A stretch of DNA of 64,000 bases from Gimesia sp. (lineage in GTDB: Bacteria > Planctomycetota > Planctomycetia > Planctomycetales > Planctomycetaceae). The stretch lies in assembly GCA_002706765.1 (NCBI GenBank), contig PAJV01000033.1, positions 1-64,000 on the forward strand, given 5' to 3'. The position numbers were made by a program, and so were the translations under genes. Position 1 is the first letter of the stretch, and each line of letters starts with the position of its first letter. Under the pieces are notes generated by a model. The model did not search any database, was not told where the DNA came from, and saw only the letters and a list, made by a program, of their open reading frames with translations. Positions 1 to 7,853 of the stretch are shown piece by piece.

Positions 1-321
1 ACCAGCCGTGGAGATTTCGTTGTCTGTGTCATGCAATGTGGTATATCATGACTTATTAATTTCGAAAATAGCAATCAAAGGGAGCTTTTCTACAGAGCAA
101 AACTGAGGGGTTTTATCTAATAGAAGTCGCAAAAGCTGTTCCGCTTTGAAATGCGGCAGCCCTTTTCAGTATAGTCAGGCCAAACTCAAAAGTCTGGGAT
201 TTTGTTTTAGAAGCAGAGATGAAAAAAGCGTCAGTGCTGTCGAAAAAAACGTCAGGCTGAATCTGGTCTGTAAGCGGGGCTTTATGAATCGAGTATTTCT
301 TTGACGACATAATTGTCGATG

Positions 322-564
322 TCAACGGACTGATCGGGGAACTGACTGATCGTGGTCACGCTGCCCCGTACATTGTCGCCAGCGAGCCAGCAGGAGTGCG
401 GCGACCGACTGGTCGACACGAAGGGCGTATTTATCAGCAGGCCAGGGGGCACCTTCGTCAATCCAGGGTTTGAAATGGGCGATAGTTTCTGGCGGGAGTG
501 GCAGCCAGAGACAGGAGCAGCACGAATTGCTGAAATCGACAGTGCTGCCCCATAGATGATTCAT
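322..564 (-). pseudogene. Possible remnant of a PSCyt-type cytochrome-like protein
   Basis: An 80-codon minus-strand frame contains LPPETIAHFKPWIDEGAPWP. This matches the end of the planctomycete cytochrome-like PSCyt1 domain, which typically reads as a conserved helix followed by WIDxGAxWP; compare LLRAWIDQGAKWDF in the intact protein at 36694. No CxxCH haem motif is visible upstream in any of the three frames, and the frame ends soon after the motif, so the gene appears decayed or truncated. The rest of 1-588 shows no other convincing gene. A chance match cannot be excluded. Confidence 0.3.
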
Positions 565-588
565 TTGTGTCCAGGTTCAATAAACAGT

Positions 589-1524
589 TTAACCTCGTTT
601 GATTCCCGCCTGTACGAAAGCGGGGGCTAGGTTCCGGTAGCAGGTTTTTGCAGCGGCAACGGGATCGTAGCCTTTCTGCCGAAAGACCATACTGCTGACT
701 TCACAGCAGATGTCACCCCGATAACCGCCTGCGACGGCCAGTTTCAGCAGTTGAACGTAGTCAATTTCACCACTTTCACCTGGCAACACGAAACTGACTT
801 TCCCGTCTTTCATAATCGTATCTTTGACCTGGATGAAACTGGTGTAAGGCAGCATGGTCTGCAGCGATTCTTTGAGTGAGATATTCCGATGTGTAAAATG
901 GCTGTAGTCAAAATCGAGACGAATCCAGGGGCTGTTGACCTGTTCGACCAGCCAGACTCCCTGCTCGGGGTGATCGACCACACCGCCCCGATGCGGTTTG
1001 ACAGCGATCACCGTTTTCGTACTGGCGGCGACCTGGGCCCACTCACCCAGGTTGTCGCGCATTTCGTTTTTGAGGGTTTCCCATTTGCCACTGCCGGCGA
1101 CTGTTTCGATGAGCGGTGGCTGATCTGGTCGCAGGTCATGCCCGACTTCGGCCGCTTTTTTGAGTCGTTCCAGAACTTTCTGCTGGCTGGCCTGGGAGCC
1201 GGTCAGAATACAGTGCTCCATCAGTGAGGTCAGTTTTAAGTCAGTGTCATTAAGAGTTTTGGAAATCGCTGCGCGACGTTCCGAATTCAGTTTGGCGGGT
1301 GTGGCGTCCCAGTCATCCATCAGAGCCAGTTCCACCGAGTCATAGCCGATGTCGGCGACAATACGAAGTGCCTCTTCGGTTTTCAGGTGAGGCATGCCAT
1401 ACAGGCTGAAGCCGAGAGTGAGTTCCGGCCTGGATGGTTTTGCCTGCAGTCTGCCAAGGCCCAGCAGGCCGACTGTGCCGACACTGGCGGTGGTGAGAAA
1501 CTGGCGTCTGGTGAGCGGCTGCAT
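589..1524 (-). CDS. Secreted TIM-barrel sugar isomerase/epimerase family protein
   Basis: The protein belongs to the xylose-isomerase-like TIM-barrel family (AP endonuclease 2 superfamily), whose members isomerise or epimerise sugars and inositols. The N-terminus carries a twin-arginine-type signal, TRRQFLTTASVGTVGLLGLG, so export in folded form is likely. The barrel begins at LTLGFSLYGMPHLKTEEAL and includes GYDSVELALMD, KPHRGGVVDHPEQ, RLDFDYSHFTHR and FIQVKDT, matching the family pattern of acidic and His metal ligands. I chose the ATG at 1524 over the longer frame to 1590 because AGAGGA lies a few bases upstream and the Tat signal then starts the protein. It follows the sialidase-like gene on the same strand across a gap of about 410 bp. 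The substrate is unknown. Confidence 0.8.
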   Translation of the reverse strand: MQPLTRRQFLTTASVGTVGLLGLGRLQAKPSRPELTLGFSLYGMPHLKTEEALRIVADIGYDSVELALMDDWDATPAKLNSERRAAISKTLNDTDLKLTSLMEHCILTGSQASQQKVLERLKKAAEVGHDLRPDQPPLIETVAGSGKWETLKNEMRDNLGEWAQVAASTKTVIAVKPHRGGVVDHPEQGVWLVEQVNSPWIRLDFDYSHFTHRNISLKESLQTMLPYTSFIQVKDTIMKDGKVSFVLPGESGEIDYVQLLKLAVAGGYRGDICCEVSSMVFRQKGYDPVAAAKTCYRNLAPAFVQAGIKRG

Positions 1525-1935
1525 ATCTGTTTGTCCTCTTTGACCAGGTGTGTGATTCAGTCTAATCAGGGAACTGGCGAACTGATTCACCAGACGTTAA
1601 ATGAGGTTCGAGGGTCAAGTCAACATTGGCGATCGTGTTGTCCATCGTCAGGCGGATTTTCAACGGCCCGCTCGCGAGCCGATCACTGTCATGCGCGACG
1701 CTGTCAGACGTCGTCAGTTATGCATACAGGGCGGTATTCAATGCGTGGTCATTGTTGCCGGAAATCAGATAGATCCCTGGAAACCATTTTAAATAGAGCT
1801 GAACAGGAAGCAAGAATGAAAGACGCGAATAGATTCGATTTGCGTTGGCTGGGATTGAGAGAAAGCACGCATGCGAAGGCAAACAGTGATTCTGAGGGAG
1901 TCGAGTGAAAGTGACTGACCGAGTGGTATCTGCGG
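1525..1935. other. Intergenic gap with possible decayed coding remnant
   Basis: This gap of about 410 bp lies between two leftward genes. Minus-strand translation of roughly 1590-1790 gives protein-like text (for example GNNDHALNTALYA and KIRLTMDNTIANVDLTLEP) interrupted by a stop. It may be remains of a gene. No family was recognised, and a plus-strand frame over the same stretch looks like a shadow. Confidence 0.25.
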
Positions 1936-3000
1936 TTAGTTCAAAAAATCTTCTTCTTTCAAACTCAGTCTTACAGGGCCCTGCATGGTGGTGATCCAGA
2001 GTTCTCCGGGAGTGATTTCCGTAACATAGGGATAAGAGACACGATTTTCGTATTTCTTTCCGGCTGGTGTCAGATCACGGGCGATGACCACCGGTTCGCT
2101 CCAGGTTTTGCATTCATCGTCAGAGAATGCGATAGAGAGTTCCTCACGTCGCCCGAGTTTGCGTTCGGGGTCACGAAAGCGGTTCCAGAGCATTACGATG
2201 CGTCCACTCTCCAGTCGCTGCAGGATGGCCGGCGAACTGCTGGCCTGGATCTGCGAAGGCTGAATGGTGCGCCAGGATGCGCCTTCGTCGGTGGAGAAGG
2301 CTTCCCAGAAACGACCGAATTTTGTGCGGATCAAAGCGTAGATGCGGCCGTCCTTTAACTCGACGATCGTCCCTTCCATCGCGCCGTCATGATCTCCTGA
2401 GCCTCCCAGGTCAATCATGTTGCTGTGGTTCCAGGTGGCTCCTTCATCATCGGAGTAATAAGTCAGCATGACATGGCGGCCCGGATTGGCTATGGTTTGC
2501 GAGACGACTACGATGATGCGACCAGAGTCGGTCTGAATGATACTGCGAACCGCGCCACACCAGCCATGATCCTGCAGGATCTGGGGCGGAAGCCACGATT
2601 TTCCCTGATCGGTACTGCGGACGATATACACGGGCAGATAACAGTCGGATTGCGGACCTCCCTGTTTGTCATCCCAGTGAAATTTCTTTTCTGCCAGATT
2701 CATGAATGCAAGGACAATGGTTCCCTTTTTTGTCTGCAGCAGTGCGCGTTCATTGCTGGTTTGGAATTTTGCCGGTTCCTGATACAGGGGCGTGGGTTCC
2801 CAGGTTTTTCCCTGATCAGTGCTGAGCAAAGACTGTTTTGCATCCGGGGCCAGCAGGCTGCCGTTTTGAAGTTTGATGAAGGGCCCCAGGTGCTGATGCG
2901 GCAGTTTTTTCGTCTGGGGGTGGTTCCATTCTGCCTGTGAGACGATGTTAAAACAGAAGATTGAGGCAATGGTACCGATAATCAGTAAACGCTGCTTCAT
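1936..3000 (-). CDS. Secreted BNR/Asp-box sialidase-like protein
   Basis: This 354-residue protein has a Sec signal peptide (MKQRLLIIGTIASIFCFNIV, cleaved near SQA) followed by a six-bladed sialidase-type propeller. Five Asp boxes of the S-x-D-x-G-x-[TS]-W type are readable: STDQGKTW, STDQGKSW, YSDDEGATW, STDEGASW and FSDDECKTW, the last with Cys in place of Gly. Proteins of this fold include exo-alpha-sialidases and many planctomycete glycan-binding or glycan-cleaving proteins, so sialic acid need not be the substrate. The gene lies about 100 bp downstream of a lipoprotein gene and a DUF1559 gene on the same strand. The same order recurs at 21316-23912. Extracellular or periplasmic action is inferred from the signal. 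Confidence 0.85.
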   Translation of the reverse strand: MKQRLLIIGTIASIFCFNIVSQAEWNHPQTKKLPHQHLGPFIKLQNGSLLAPDAKQSLLSTDQGKTWEPTPLYQEPAKFQTSNERALLQTKKGTIVLAFMNLAEKKFHWDDKQGGPQSDCYLPVYIVRSTDQGKSWLPPQILQDHGWCGAVRSIIQTDSGRIIVVVSQTIANPGRHVMLTYYSDDEGATWNHSNMIDLGGSGDHDGAMEGTIVELKDGRIYALIRTKFGRFWEAFSTDEGASWRTIQPSQIQASSSPAILQRLESGRIVMLWNRFRDPERKLGRREELSIAFSDDECKTWSEPVVIARDLTPAGKKYENRVSYPYVTEITPGELWITTMQGPVRLSLKEEDFLN

Positions 3001-3102
3001 TTCTTTCTACCTTGTTTGAAAAGTGTGGTTTTCATCCGACGTCAGCAGGGAATGCTCTTTTTCTATTCAAAGTCGACTATGAATTCTGAATTAAGGGGTT
3101 GC

Positions 3103-3537
3103 TTAATCGAGCTTAAAATTTTTCGTGATCGGTGCACTTCCAGATTCGATGATCAGCTCTTCGAGTTCGGACTTCTCGTTATATTTCTCAGGCAGGATCT
3201 GTTCACGAGGTTTGGGTCGATTTTTTTCAGACTCGGCATCAGAGACAGGGTAGATTTTCGTGTCGGCAGGCTCGCCGATGTAAGCCAGGATTTCAACCTT
3301 GTAGGTACCTATACCAAGAGCAGCTCGATCCGAGGCATTGTATTCTCCATCTTTGACAACGACCGTTCGTCTTGGTGCCTTGCTGTCTTGGGTTGGTACA
3401 AACTTGATTACACCGTCCTTGATCGGTTCTGATTGATAAGTGACTGTGCCTTTGACATTAATTAATTCAGGTCCCGATGAACTCCCACAGCCCAGAAGCA
3501 GCATCGTCAGTCCAGCGCCCATCGTCGTCAATCGCAT
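3103..3537 (-). CDS. Small lipoprotein with carboxypeptidase-regulatory-like fold
   Basis: This is a 144-residue lipoprotein. A short hydrophobic stretch ends in the lipobox LLLGC, followed by a Ser/Gly linker. The body, VKGTVTYQSEPIKDGVIKF to GTYKVEILAYIGEP, matches the beta-sandwich carboxypeptidase-regulatory-like (transthyretin-like) domain common in planctomycete lipoproteins. Such proteins often neighbour DUF1559 genes, as here. An ATG at 3537 is preferred over the GTG at 3543 because GGAG lies 9 bases before the ATG but only 3 before the GTG. It resembles the lipoproteins at 22430 and 44848. The role is unknown; membrane anchoring on the outer face is inferred. Confidence 0.8.
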   Translation of the reverse strand: MRLTTMGAGLTMLLLGCGSSSGPELINVKGTVTYQSEPIKDGVIKFVPTQDSKAPRRTVVVKDGEYNASDRAALGIGTYKVEILAYIGEPADTKIYPVSDAESEKNRPKPREQILPEKYNEKSELEELIIESGSAPITKNFKLD

Positions 3538-3678
3538 TATCACTTACTCCACGTATTATAGAGTTTAATAAAAAAGTTTGCGTTATCGGAGTTCATTCCA
3601 GATAGGTTTCCGACATGAACGTCATGGCGAGCTACCCTCAGTATGGAAGGCAATTCACCATGATGGGGGGAGCTGGAA

Positions 3679-4572
3679 TTAAAATTCACCCACGATTTCT
3701 CCACCGGCACGCGTGGTCAGACTGGTCAGTACTGTCTGGCTCATATTTTCAGAAAGAAACCTCACACTCCCATCTCCCAAAGTGAAATGACAACCCCCTT
3801 CGTGAAAGCTTGCTGGACCGCTAAACGCATCTCCATTATACATGTTATGTGTGAGCGGAAGTATCCCGCCATTGGTTTGCCACGGTGCATTAATACCGTT
3901 GACCGTTCCAATACCATCTCCATAGGCAATCCAGGCTGGTGGAGCATATTTTCCAGCCCCTTGCGAAACGACCTCGCAAAAAGCGAGGGTATTACTGGCG
4001 CCATCAGTGATATCACGAATCTTGACTTTAGAGTTCCAGAAGAAGAGTCCATTCCCGTTCGATACTACGATACTTGACGTTCCTCGTCGCCCGATGCCGG
4101 AATCTGAGATGCCTTCATAATGAGTCCGTGCTGCATCCGGACCTGGATTACCTCCCGTATAATCAACGCCTTCCGTTATCGGGTTGGAAGGGCATAGAAA
4201 AGCGGGCAGAACAGTCTGCCCCAACGCAAAATTCGGGGCGCTGTTAAAGCCGACCGTAAAATTCATTTGATTGTAAAGAGTTGCCTGGTCGATATAGGGT
4301 AAAATCATGGTCTGCGTGCTGTGTCCCAGGTAATCGCTGGCTGTTGTTCTCATCCGTCCGGAGGGAAAGGCGCCATGTACGTCGTGGTAATTGTGTAACG
4401 CCAGTCCGATTTGCTTCATGTTATTCTTACATGTCGAACGTCGTGCTGCTTCGCGCGCCTGTTGTACTGCAGGCAGCAGGAGAGCAATTAAGATTGCAAT
4501 GATGGCAATGACCACCAGTAATTCAATTAATGTAAATCCACGCGATCTTTTGTCTGAGTTGATCTGTAGCAT
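3679..4572 (-). CDS. DUF1559 prepilin-type N-terminal cleavage protein
   Basis: The N-terminus has the type IV prepilin / pseudopilin signature [19 protein letters not shown]: a Gly before the Phe cleavage point, a Glu at position +5 and a long hydrophobic helix. The segment [15 protein letters not shown] then leads into the DUF1559 body. The C-terminus has the family's H-G-G and DGSVRFLSEN signature (HEGGCHFTLGDGSVRFLSEN). At 297 residues the length is usual. Function is not established; assembly into or association with a cell-surface pseudopilus-like structure is inferred. GGAG 8 bases before the ATG supports the start. It is the first gene of a leftward group with the lipoprotein and BNR protein, and gaps of 100-140 bp allow co-transcription. 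Confidence 0.93.
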   Translation of the reverse strand: MLQINSDKRSRGFTLIELLVVIAIIAILIALLLPAVQQAREAARRSTCKNNMKQIGLALHNYHDVHGAFPSGRMRTTASDYLGHSTQTMILPYIDQATLYNQMNFTVGFNSAPNFALGQTVLPAFLCPSNPITEGVDYTGGNPGPDAARTHYEGISDSGIGRRGTSSIVVSNGNGLFFWNSKVKIRDITDGASNTLAFCEVVSQGAGKYAPPAWIAYGDGIGTVNGINAPWQTNGGILPLTHNMYNGDAFSGPASFHEGGCHFTLGDGSVRFLSENMSQTVLTSLTTRAGGEIVGEF

Positions 4573-4796
4573 AACAGCGTCTCCATTAAACGAAACACAG
4601 AAAATAAAACAATATAATCACCTTGGCACACAGGCGTGTATTCGAGTTCAACTGCAGATCCAAGTCGTCGTTTGTGTTGAGATTTGCAGGTAGCAGGTCA
4701 ATCAGTATTAATCTATTGTTTTGAATTCGATAGCCGCGCCGGCGTATCGTAATTCTCATTTATTTATTTCGTTAAAGAGCGATTCGTTCGTCTCCG

Positions 4797-5543
4797 TTAT
4801 TGCTGGGTTGGTGCTTTTAATTGCGGTTTCAGGTGATCGGTCAGATGTTTCGTTGCCTGGTCGGTGTCCCGATCGGCAATCGCATTGGCGATGAGTTCGT
4901 GTTCGCGGAGTCCTTTTGCTGTGGGAGTCTGACCATACAGGTCACCTGCGTGGAAGTAGTCCAGCAGGACACCATGAAACTGTTTCACGAAGTTCCCATG
5001 CGAGGCTGCCAGAATCGTCTGATGAAACAGGCAATCCATCTCTTTATATGCTTTGCTGGTCCCCTGGGGGTCCTGCTTTATTTTTTTCATCACGCGTTTC
5101 ATCTCAGAGACGATGGTCTGCAGACGGATGATTTCTTCTGAAGTGATCAGATCGACGGCCAGTGCGATTGAACCGATTTCGATCACCGCCCGCAGCTGTT
5201 GTAATTCCCGCCAGCCCTGGGGACTGGCAACCTGTGGTACGAGTGCTTTCCTGAGGACATCGGAAAAATTATCGGCTTCTGCCACACACAACCCACGTCC
5301 CTGTCGACCAATAACAACGCCCAGACCCCTGAGAGAGCCAACGGCTTCACGTACCACGGTTCGCGAGACGCCGAACTGGTCTGCCAGTTCTGCTTCGGTT
5401 CCCAGGTGATCGCCGGGAGCCAGACGTTTGCTGCGAATACGTTCGCAAAGGTGGTCTGCGAGTTCGGCACTCAACGTTCGGGATTCCGTTGCTGCAAGAG
5501 AGATATCGTCACGCGATAATTCCATCGTTACACTGCTTTCCAT
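4797..5543 (-). CDS. FCD-domain GntR family transcriptional regulator
   Basis: This 248-residue regulator has an N-terminal winged helix (LADHLCERIRSKRLAPGDHLGTEAELADQFGVSRTVVREAVGSLRGLGVV). After it comes an all-helical FCD ligand-binding domain (about residues 90-235) with ELQQLRAVIEIGSIALA and FHQTILAASHGN. FCD regulators usually sense sugar acids, organic acids or amino-acid derivatives. A perfect dyad at 5670-5686 lies between this gene and the divergent PLP-enzyme operon, so it probably represses itself and that operon. The ligand is unknown. A shorter start at 5525 is possible, and ribosome-binding evidence does not decide between them. Confidence 0.9.
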   Translation of the reverse strand: MESSVTMELSRDDISLAATESRTLSAELADHLCERIRSKRLAPGDHLGTEAELADQFGVSRTVVREAVGSLRGLGVVIGRQGRGLCVAEADNFSDVLRKALVPQVASPQGWRELQQLRAVIEIGSIALAVDLITSEEIIRLQTIVSEMKRVMKKIKQDPQGTSKAYKEMDCLFHQTILAASHGNFVKQFHGVLLDYFHAGDLYGQTPTAKGLREHELIANAIADRDTDQATKHLTDHLKPQLKAPTQQ

Positions 5544-5845
5544 TGAGCGCCGTAGATGACAGTAGAAGTGTAATTCAGAGCGACAGCCTGGCGATCAGTT
5601 TAATATCTGACATGAAATTCCAGAAGAAGAGTTCATTGTCGCTGCCGTCGCGTTATACTATAAATCGAAAGATTGTATGACAATCTGGTTAATTATCATA
5701 TAACTGCTTATTTAGGCGTCAAGACTTTTCATGAAGATTTGCCGAAGATTGCTGATGTTGAGAACGAGATACTGATTTAATAACCGTGAAAGGAATCAGT
5801 AAATCAGAAGGAATCCTGGTTGGCATCTCTGCTAGAGGAAGAGAT
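5544..5845. promoter_or_regulatory. Divergent promoter region of GntR and PLP-enzyme operon
   Basis: This region of about 300 bp separates the leftward GntR gene from the rightward threonine-synthase-like gene. A rightward promoter candidate has ATGACA at 5677-5682 and TATAAC at 5699-5704, with a 16-base spacer. Leftward, TTGTCA (5683-5678) precedes a weaker TAGTAT or TATAGT. Both -35 boxes fall inside the dyad at 5670-5686. Nothing else is recognisable. Confidence 0.5.
5670..5686. promoter_or_regulatory. Candidate GntR operator
   Basis: The sequence AGATTGTATGACAATCT is a perfect inverted repeat with 7-base arms and a 3-base centre. The core TTGTATGACAA fits the TxGTxxxACxA pattern recognised by FCD-type GntR regulators. 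It covers the predicted -35 boxes of both divergent promoters, an arrangement expected for simultaneous repression of both. Confidence 0.65.
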
Positions 5846-6898
5846 ATGGAGTCGGCGAATTTTACGCTGGGGGAGGGGCACACGCCTCTGATCAAGTCGC
5901 GTCGGATTGGTCCTGACGCGGGGCTGGCCCATTTATATTTTAAGCTGGAAACGGTGAATCCCACAGGTTCCTATAAAGATCGTTTCGCAGCGGCTGCCCT
6001 CACCGACATGCTGCATCAGGGGAAGAAGCGGGTCGTCACCTGTTCGAGTGGAAACGCGGGTTCAGCGCTGGCGGCTTATTGTGCAGCAGCAGGAATGACC
6101 TGCCAGGTTGCTGTTTTTATCGGTGCTCCTGAAAACAAACTGAAACAGATGCTGGCTTATGGCGCTACGGTCTGGCGGATTGAGGGCTTTGGTGCCGATC
6201 CGGAAATCTCGGGGAAAGTGTTTAAGTATCTGAAACACCTGGGAGCCGCCCCGGATACTGAGCTGCAGGTCAGCAGTTATCAGTTCAATCCGATTGGCAT
6301 GGCGGGTGTCGAATTCATTGGACGGGAACTGGTCGAGCAGATCTCTGCAGAGCAGGGGGCTGTCGATCATCTGTTCTGCTGTGCCGGAGGGGGAGGGCTG
6401 CTGCTGGCCGTGTACCGCGGATTTCAGACGGCGTTTCATGAAGCGAAAATTGAACGACTGCCGGCATTTCATTGTGTGCAGCCCACAGGAAACAATACGA
6501 TTGCCGGACCGTTACAGGAGGGCTGCGATCGCGCGCAGACCTGTCAGAGTACAACGAAGATTGGTGGACTGCAGGTAGCCAGTGTGCTGGATGGTAATGA
6601 AGTGATTGCCGCCTGTCGGGAAACCGGAGGCAGTGGATATCTGGTGGAAGACGATTTCGTGTATGAGGTCCAGGCGCTGCTCGCGCGGCAGGAGGGCATT
6701 TTCTGTGAACCTGCTGCTGCAGTATCGCTGGCAGGAGTACTACAGGCAGCCGCTGCGGGGAAAATACAGAGTGAAGAGACCGTCGTCTGTGTAATTACAG
6801 GCAGCGGATTTAAAGACCAGGGTTCTATTGATCGCATGTTAGCGGATACGGCCTGTCCCGTTATTTCTTTGTCGGAATTTATCGAACAGACAGCTTAA
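5846..6898 (+). CDS. Threonine synthase-like PLP-dependent enzyme
   Basis: This is a fold-type II PLP enzyme of about 350 residues. The start has LGEGHTPLI, the pattern of threonine synthases. The PLP lysine lies in GSYKDR (K44 from the chosen start). A substrate loop TCSSGNAGSALAAY and a phosphate-binding CAGGGGLLL follow. The ATG at 5846 has AGAGGAA 5 bases upstream and is preferred over a GTG at 5786. The next gene, an aldolase, begins 24 bases after the stop, so the two form an operon facing a GntR regulator. A catabolic PLP lyase or dehydratase acting on an amino-sugar or hydroxy-amino acid would fit the context as well as biosynthetic threonine synthase, so thrC is not assigned. Confidence 0.78.
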   Translation: MESANFTLGEGHTPLIKSRRIGPDAGLAHLYFKLETVNPTGSYKDRFAAAALTDMLHQGKKRVVTCSSGNAGSALAAYCAAAGMTCQVAVFIGAPENKLKQMLAYGATVWRIEGFGADPEISGKVFKYLKHLGAAPDTELQVSSYQFNPIGMAGVEFIGRELVEQISAEQGAVDHLFCCAGGGGLLLAVYRGFQTAFHEAKIERLPAFHCVQPTGNNTIAGPLQEGCDRAQTCQSTTKIGGLQVASVLDGNEVIAACRETGGSGYLVEDDFVYEVQALLARQEGIFCEPAAAVSLAGVLQAAAAGKIQSEETVVCVITGSGFKDQGSIDRMLADTACPVISLSEFIEQTA

Positions 6899-6922
6899 TT
6901 CATCATTTAGAAAGTAAACAAC

Positions 6923-7837
6923 ATGACGCATTCGTTGAAAATGATTACGGCTCTGGGAACACCTCTGACAGCGGAAGAAGATCTGCATCCAGTGGGTCTG
7001 GAAGCGCAGATTCAGGACCAGTTGTCGCATGGAATCAATGGTTTTCTGGTCGCCGGAACGATGGGACTGATGCAGCTGCTGAAAGATACCACTTATCGTG
7101 AACTGGTCGAGCAGAGCGTGCGCTTTAATGCAGGGCATGCCGAACTGCTGGTGGGCGTGGGGGATACCAGCTTCGTACGTACGCGTGAGCGAATTCGCAT
7201 GGTTGAAGACTGTGCCATCGATGGAGTGGTGGTGATCTCTCCCTACTTTCTCAAGTACAGTCAGAGTGATCTGATTGCATATTTTGAGGCGCTCGCCGAC
7301 CTGAGTTCCAGGCCACTGTTTCTCTACGATCTTCCACAGACAACCGGTACAAAACTGGAGGTAGAGACCGTATTGCAGCTGGCGAAACATCCGAATATTC
7401 GGGGTATCAAATGTTCGGATCACTTCACGACAATTCGTCCTGTGATTGATCGTATCGGTGAAGAGTTCCGCGTGATCGTCGCGCAACCCAATCTGATGGA
7501 TGTGTTGCTGCAGGCAGGGGTCCGTGAGCATCTGGATGGAATTTATATAGTCGTGCCGGAATGGATCGAAGCCATGGTGGAAGCAACCCTGGCAAAAGAC
7601 TGGAATCGGCTGGCGCTGGTGCAGCAGGATCTGTCAGCATTGCTGAAAGTGCTGACGACGTTCTCTGCCCCCCTGTTTTCGACAGTCACCACGCTGATGA
7701 ACCAGAGGGGGATCCGCGGGAACTTTGCTCCGCAGCCGATGCGACCTGTGACTGCAGCAGAGCGAGAACAACTGTTCGCTCACCCGCTGATACAAAAGGT
7801 TCTGGCAGGCAAACCGGTCGCTTCGGTCGAAGCATAA
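6923..7837 (+). CDS. DapA/NanA family (dihydrodipicolinate synthase-like) aldolase
   Basis: This 304-residue class I aldolase of the DHDPS/N-acetylneuraminate lyase family has the usual length. The Schiff-base lysine is K163 in IRGIKCSD, and the conserved Tyr is Y135 in LFLYDLP. The N-terminal substrate loop reads GTMGLMQLL instead of the GTTGE of true DapA, so a different keto-acid substrate is likely. Family members cleave or form bonds between pyruvate and aldehydes, including sialic acid and keto-deoxy sugar acids. It is the second gene of the GntR-controlled operon. Given the BNR sialidase-like genes close by, cleavage of a sialic-acid-like or sugar-acid substrate is plausible but unproven. 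Confidence 0.85.
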   Translation: MTHSLKMITALGTPLTAEEDLHPVGLEAQIQDQLSHGINGFLVAGTMGLMQLLKDTTYRELVEQSVRFNAGHAELLVGVGDTSFVRTRERIRMVEDCAIDGVVVISPYFLKYSQSDLIAYFEALADLSSRPLFLYDLPQTTGTKLEVETVLQLAKHPNIRGIKCSDHFTTIRPVIDRIGEEFRVIVAQPNLMDVLLQAGVREHLDGIYIVVPEWIEAMVEATLAKDWNRLALVQQDLSALLKVLTTFSAPLFSTVTTLMNQRGIRGNFAPQPMRPVTAAEREQLFAHPLIQKVLAGKPVASVEA

Positions 7838-7853
7838 GTTGTTTCGAAAGCGA

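Noticed and set aside
1387-1908. A 173-codon plus-strand open frame over the start of the TIM-barrel gene
   Set aside because: It overlaps the well-supported minus-strand start region and has no recognisable domain.
1936-3000. Assignment as a true sialidase (nanH)
   Set aside because: Asp boxes show only the propeller fold. Catalytic Arg triad positions could not be confirmed by reading, so a gene symbol is not justified.
6923-7837. Assignment as dapA or nanA
   Set aside because: The active-site loop differs from DapA and substrate residues for sialic acid could not be confirmed.
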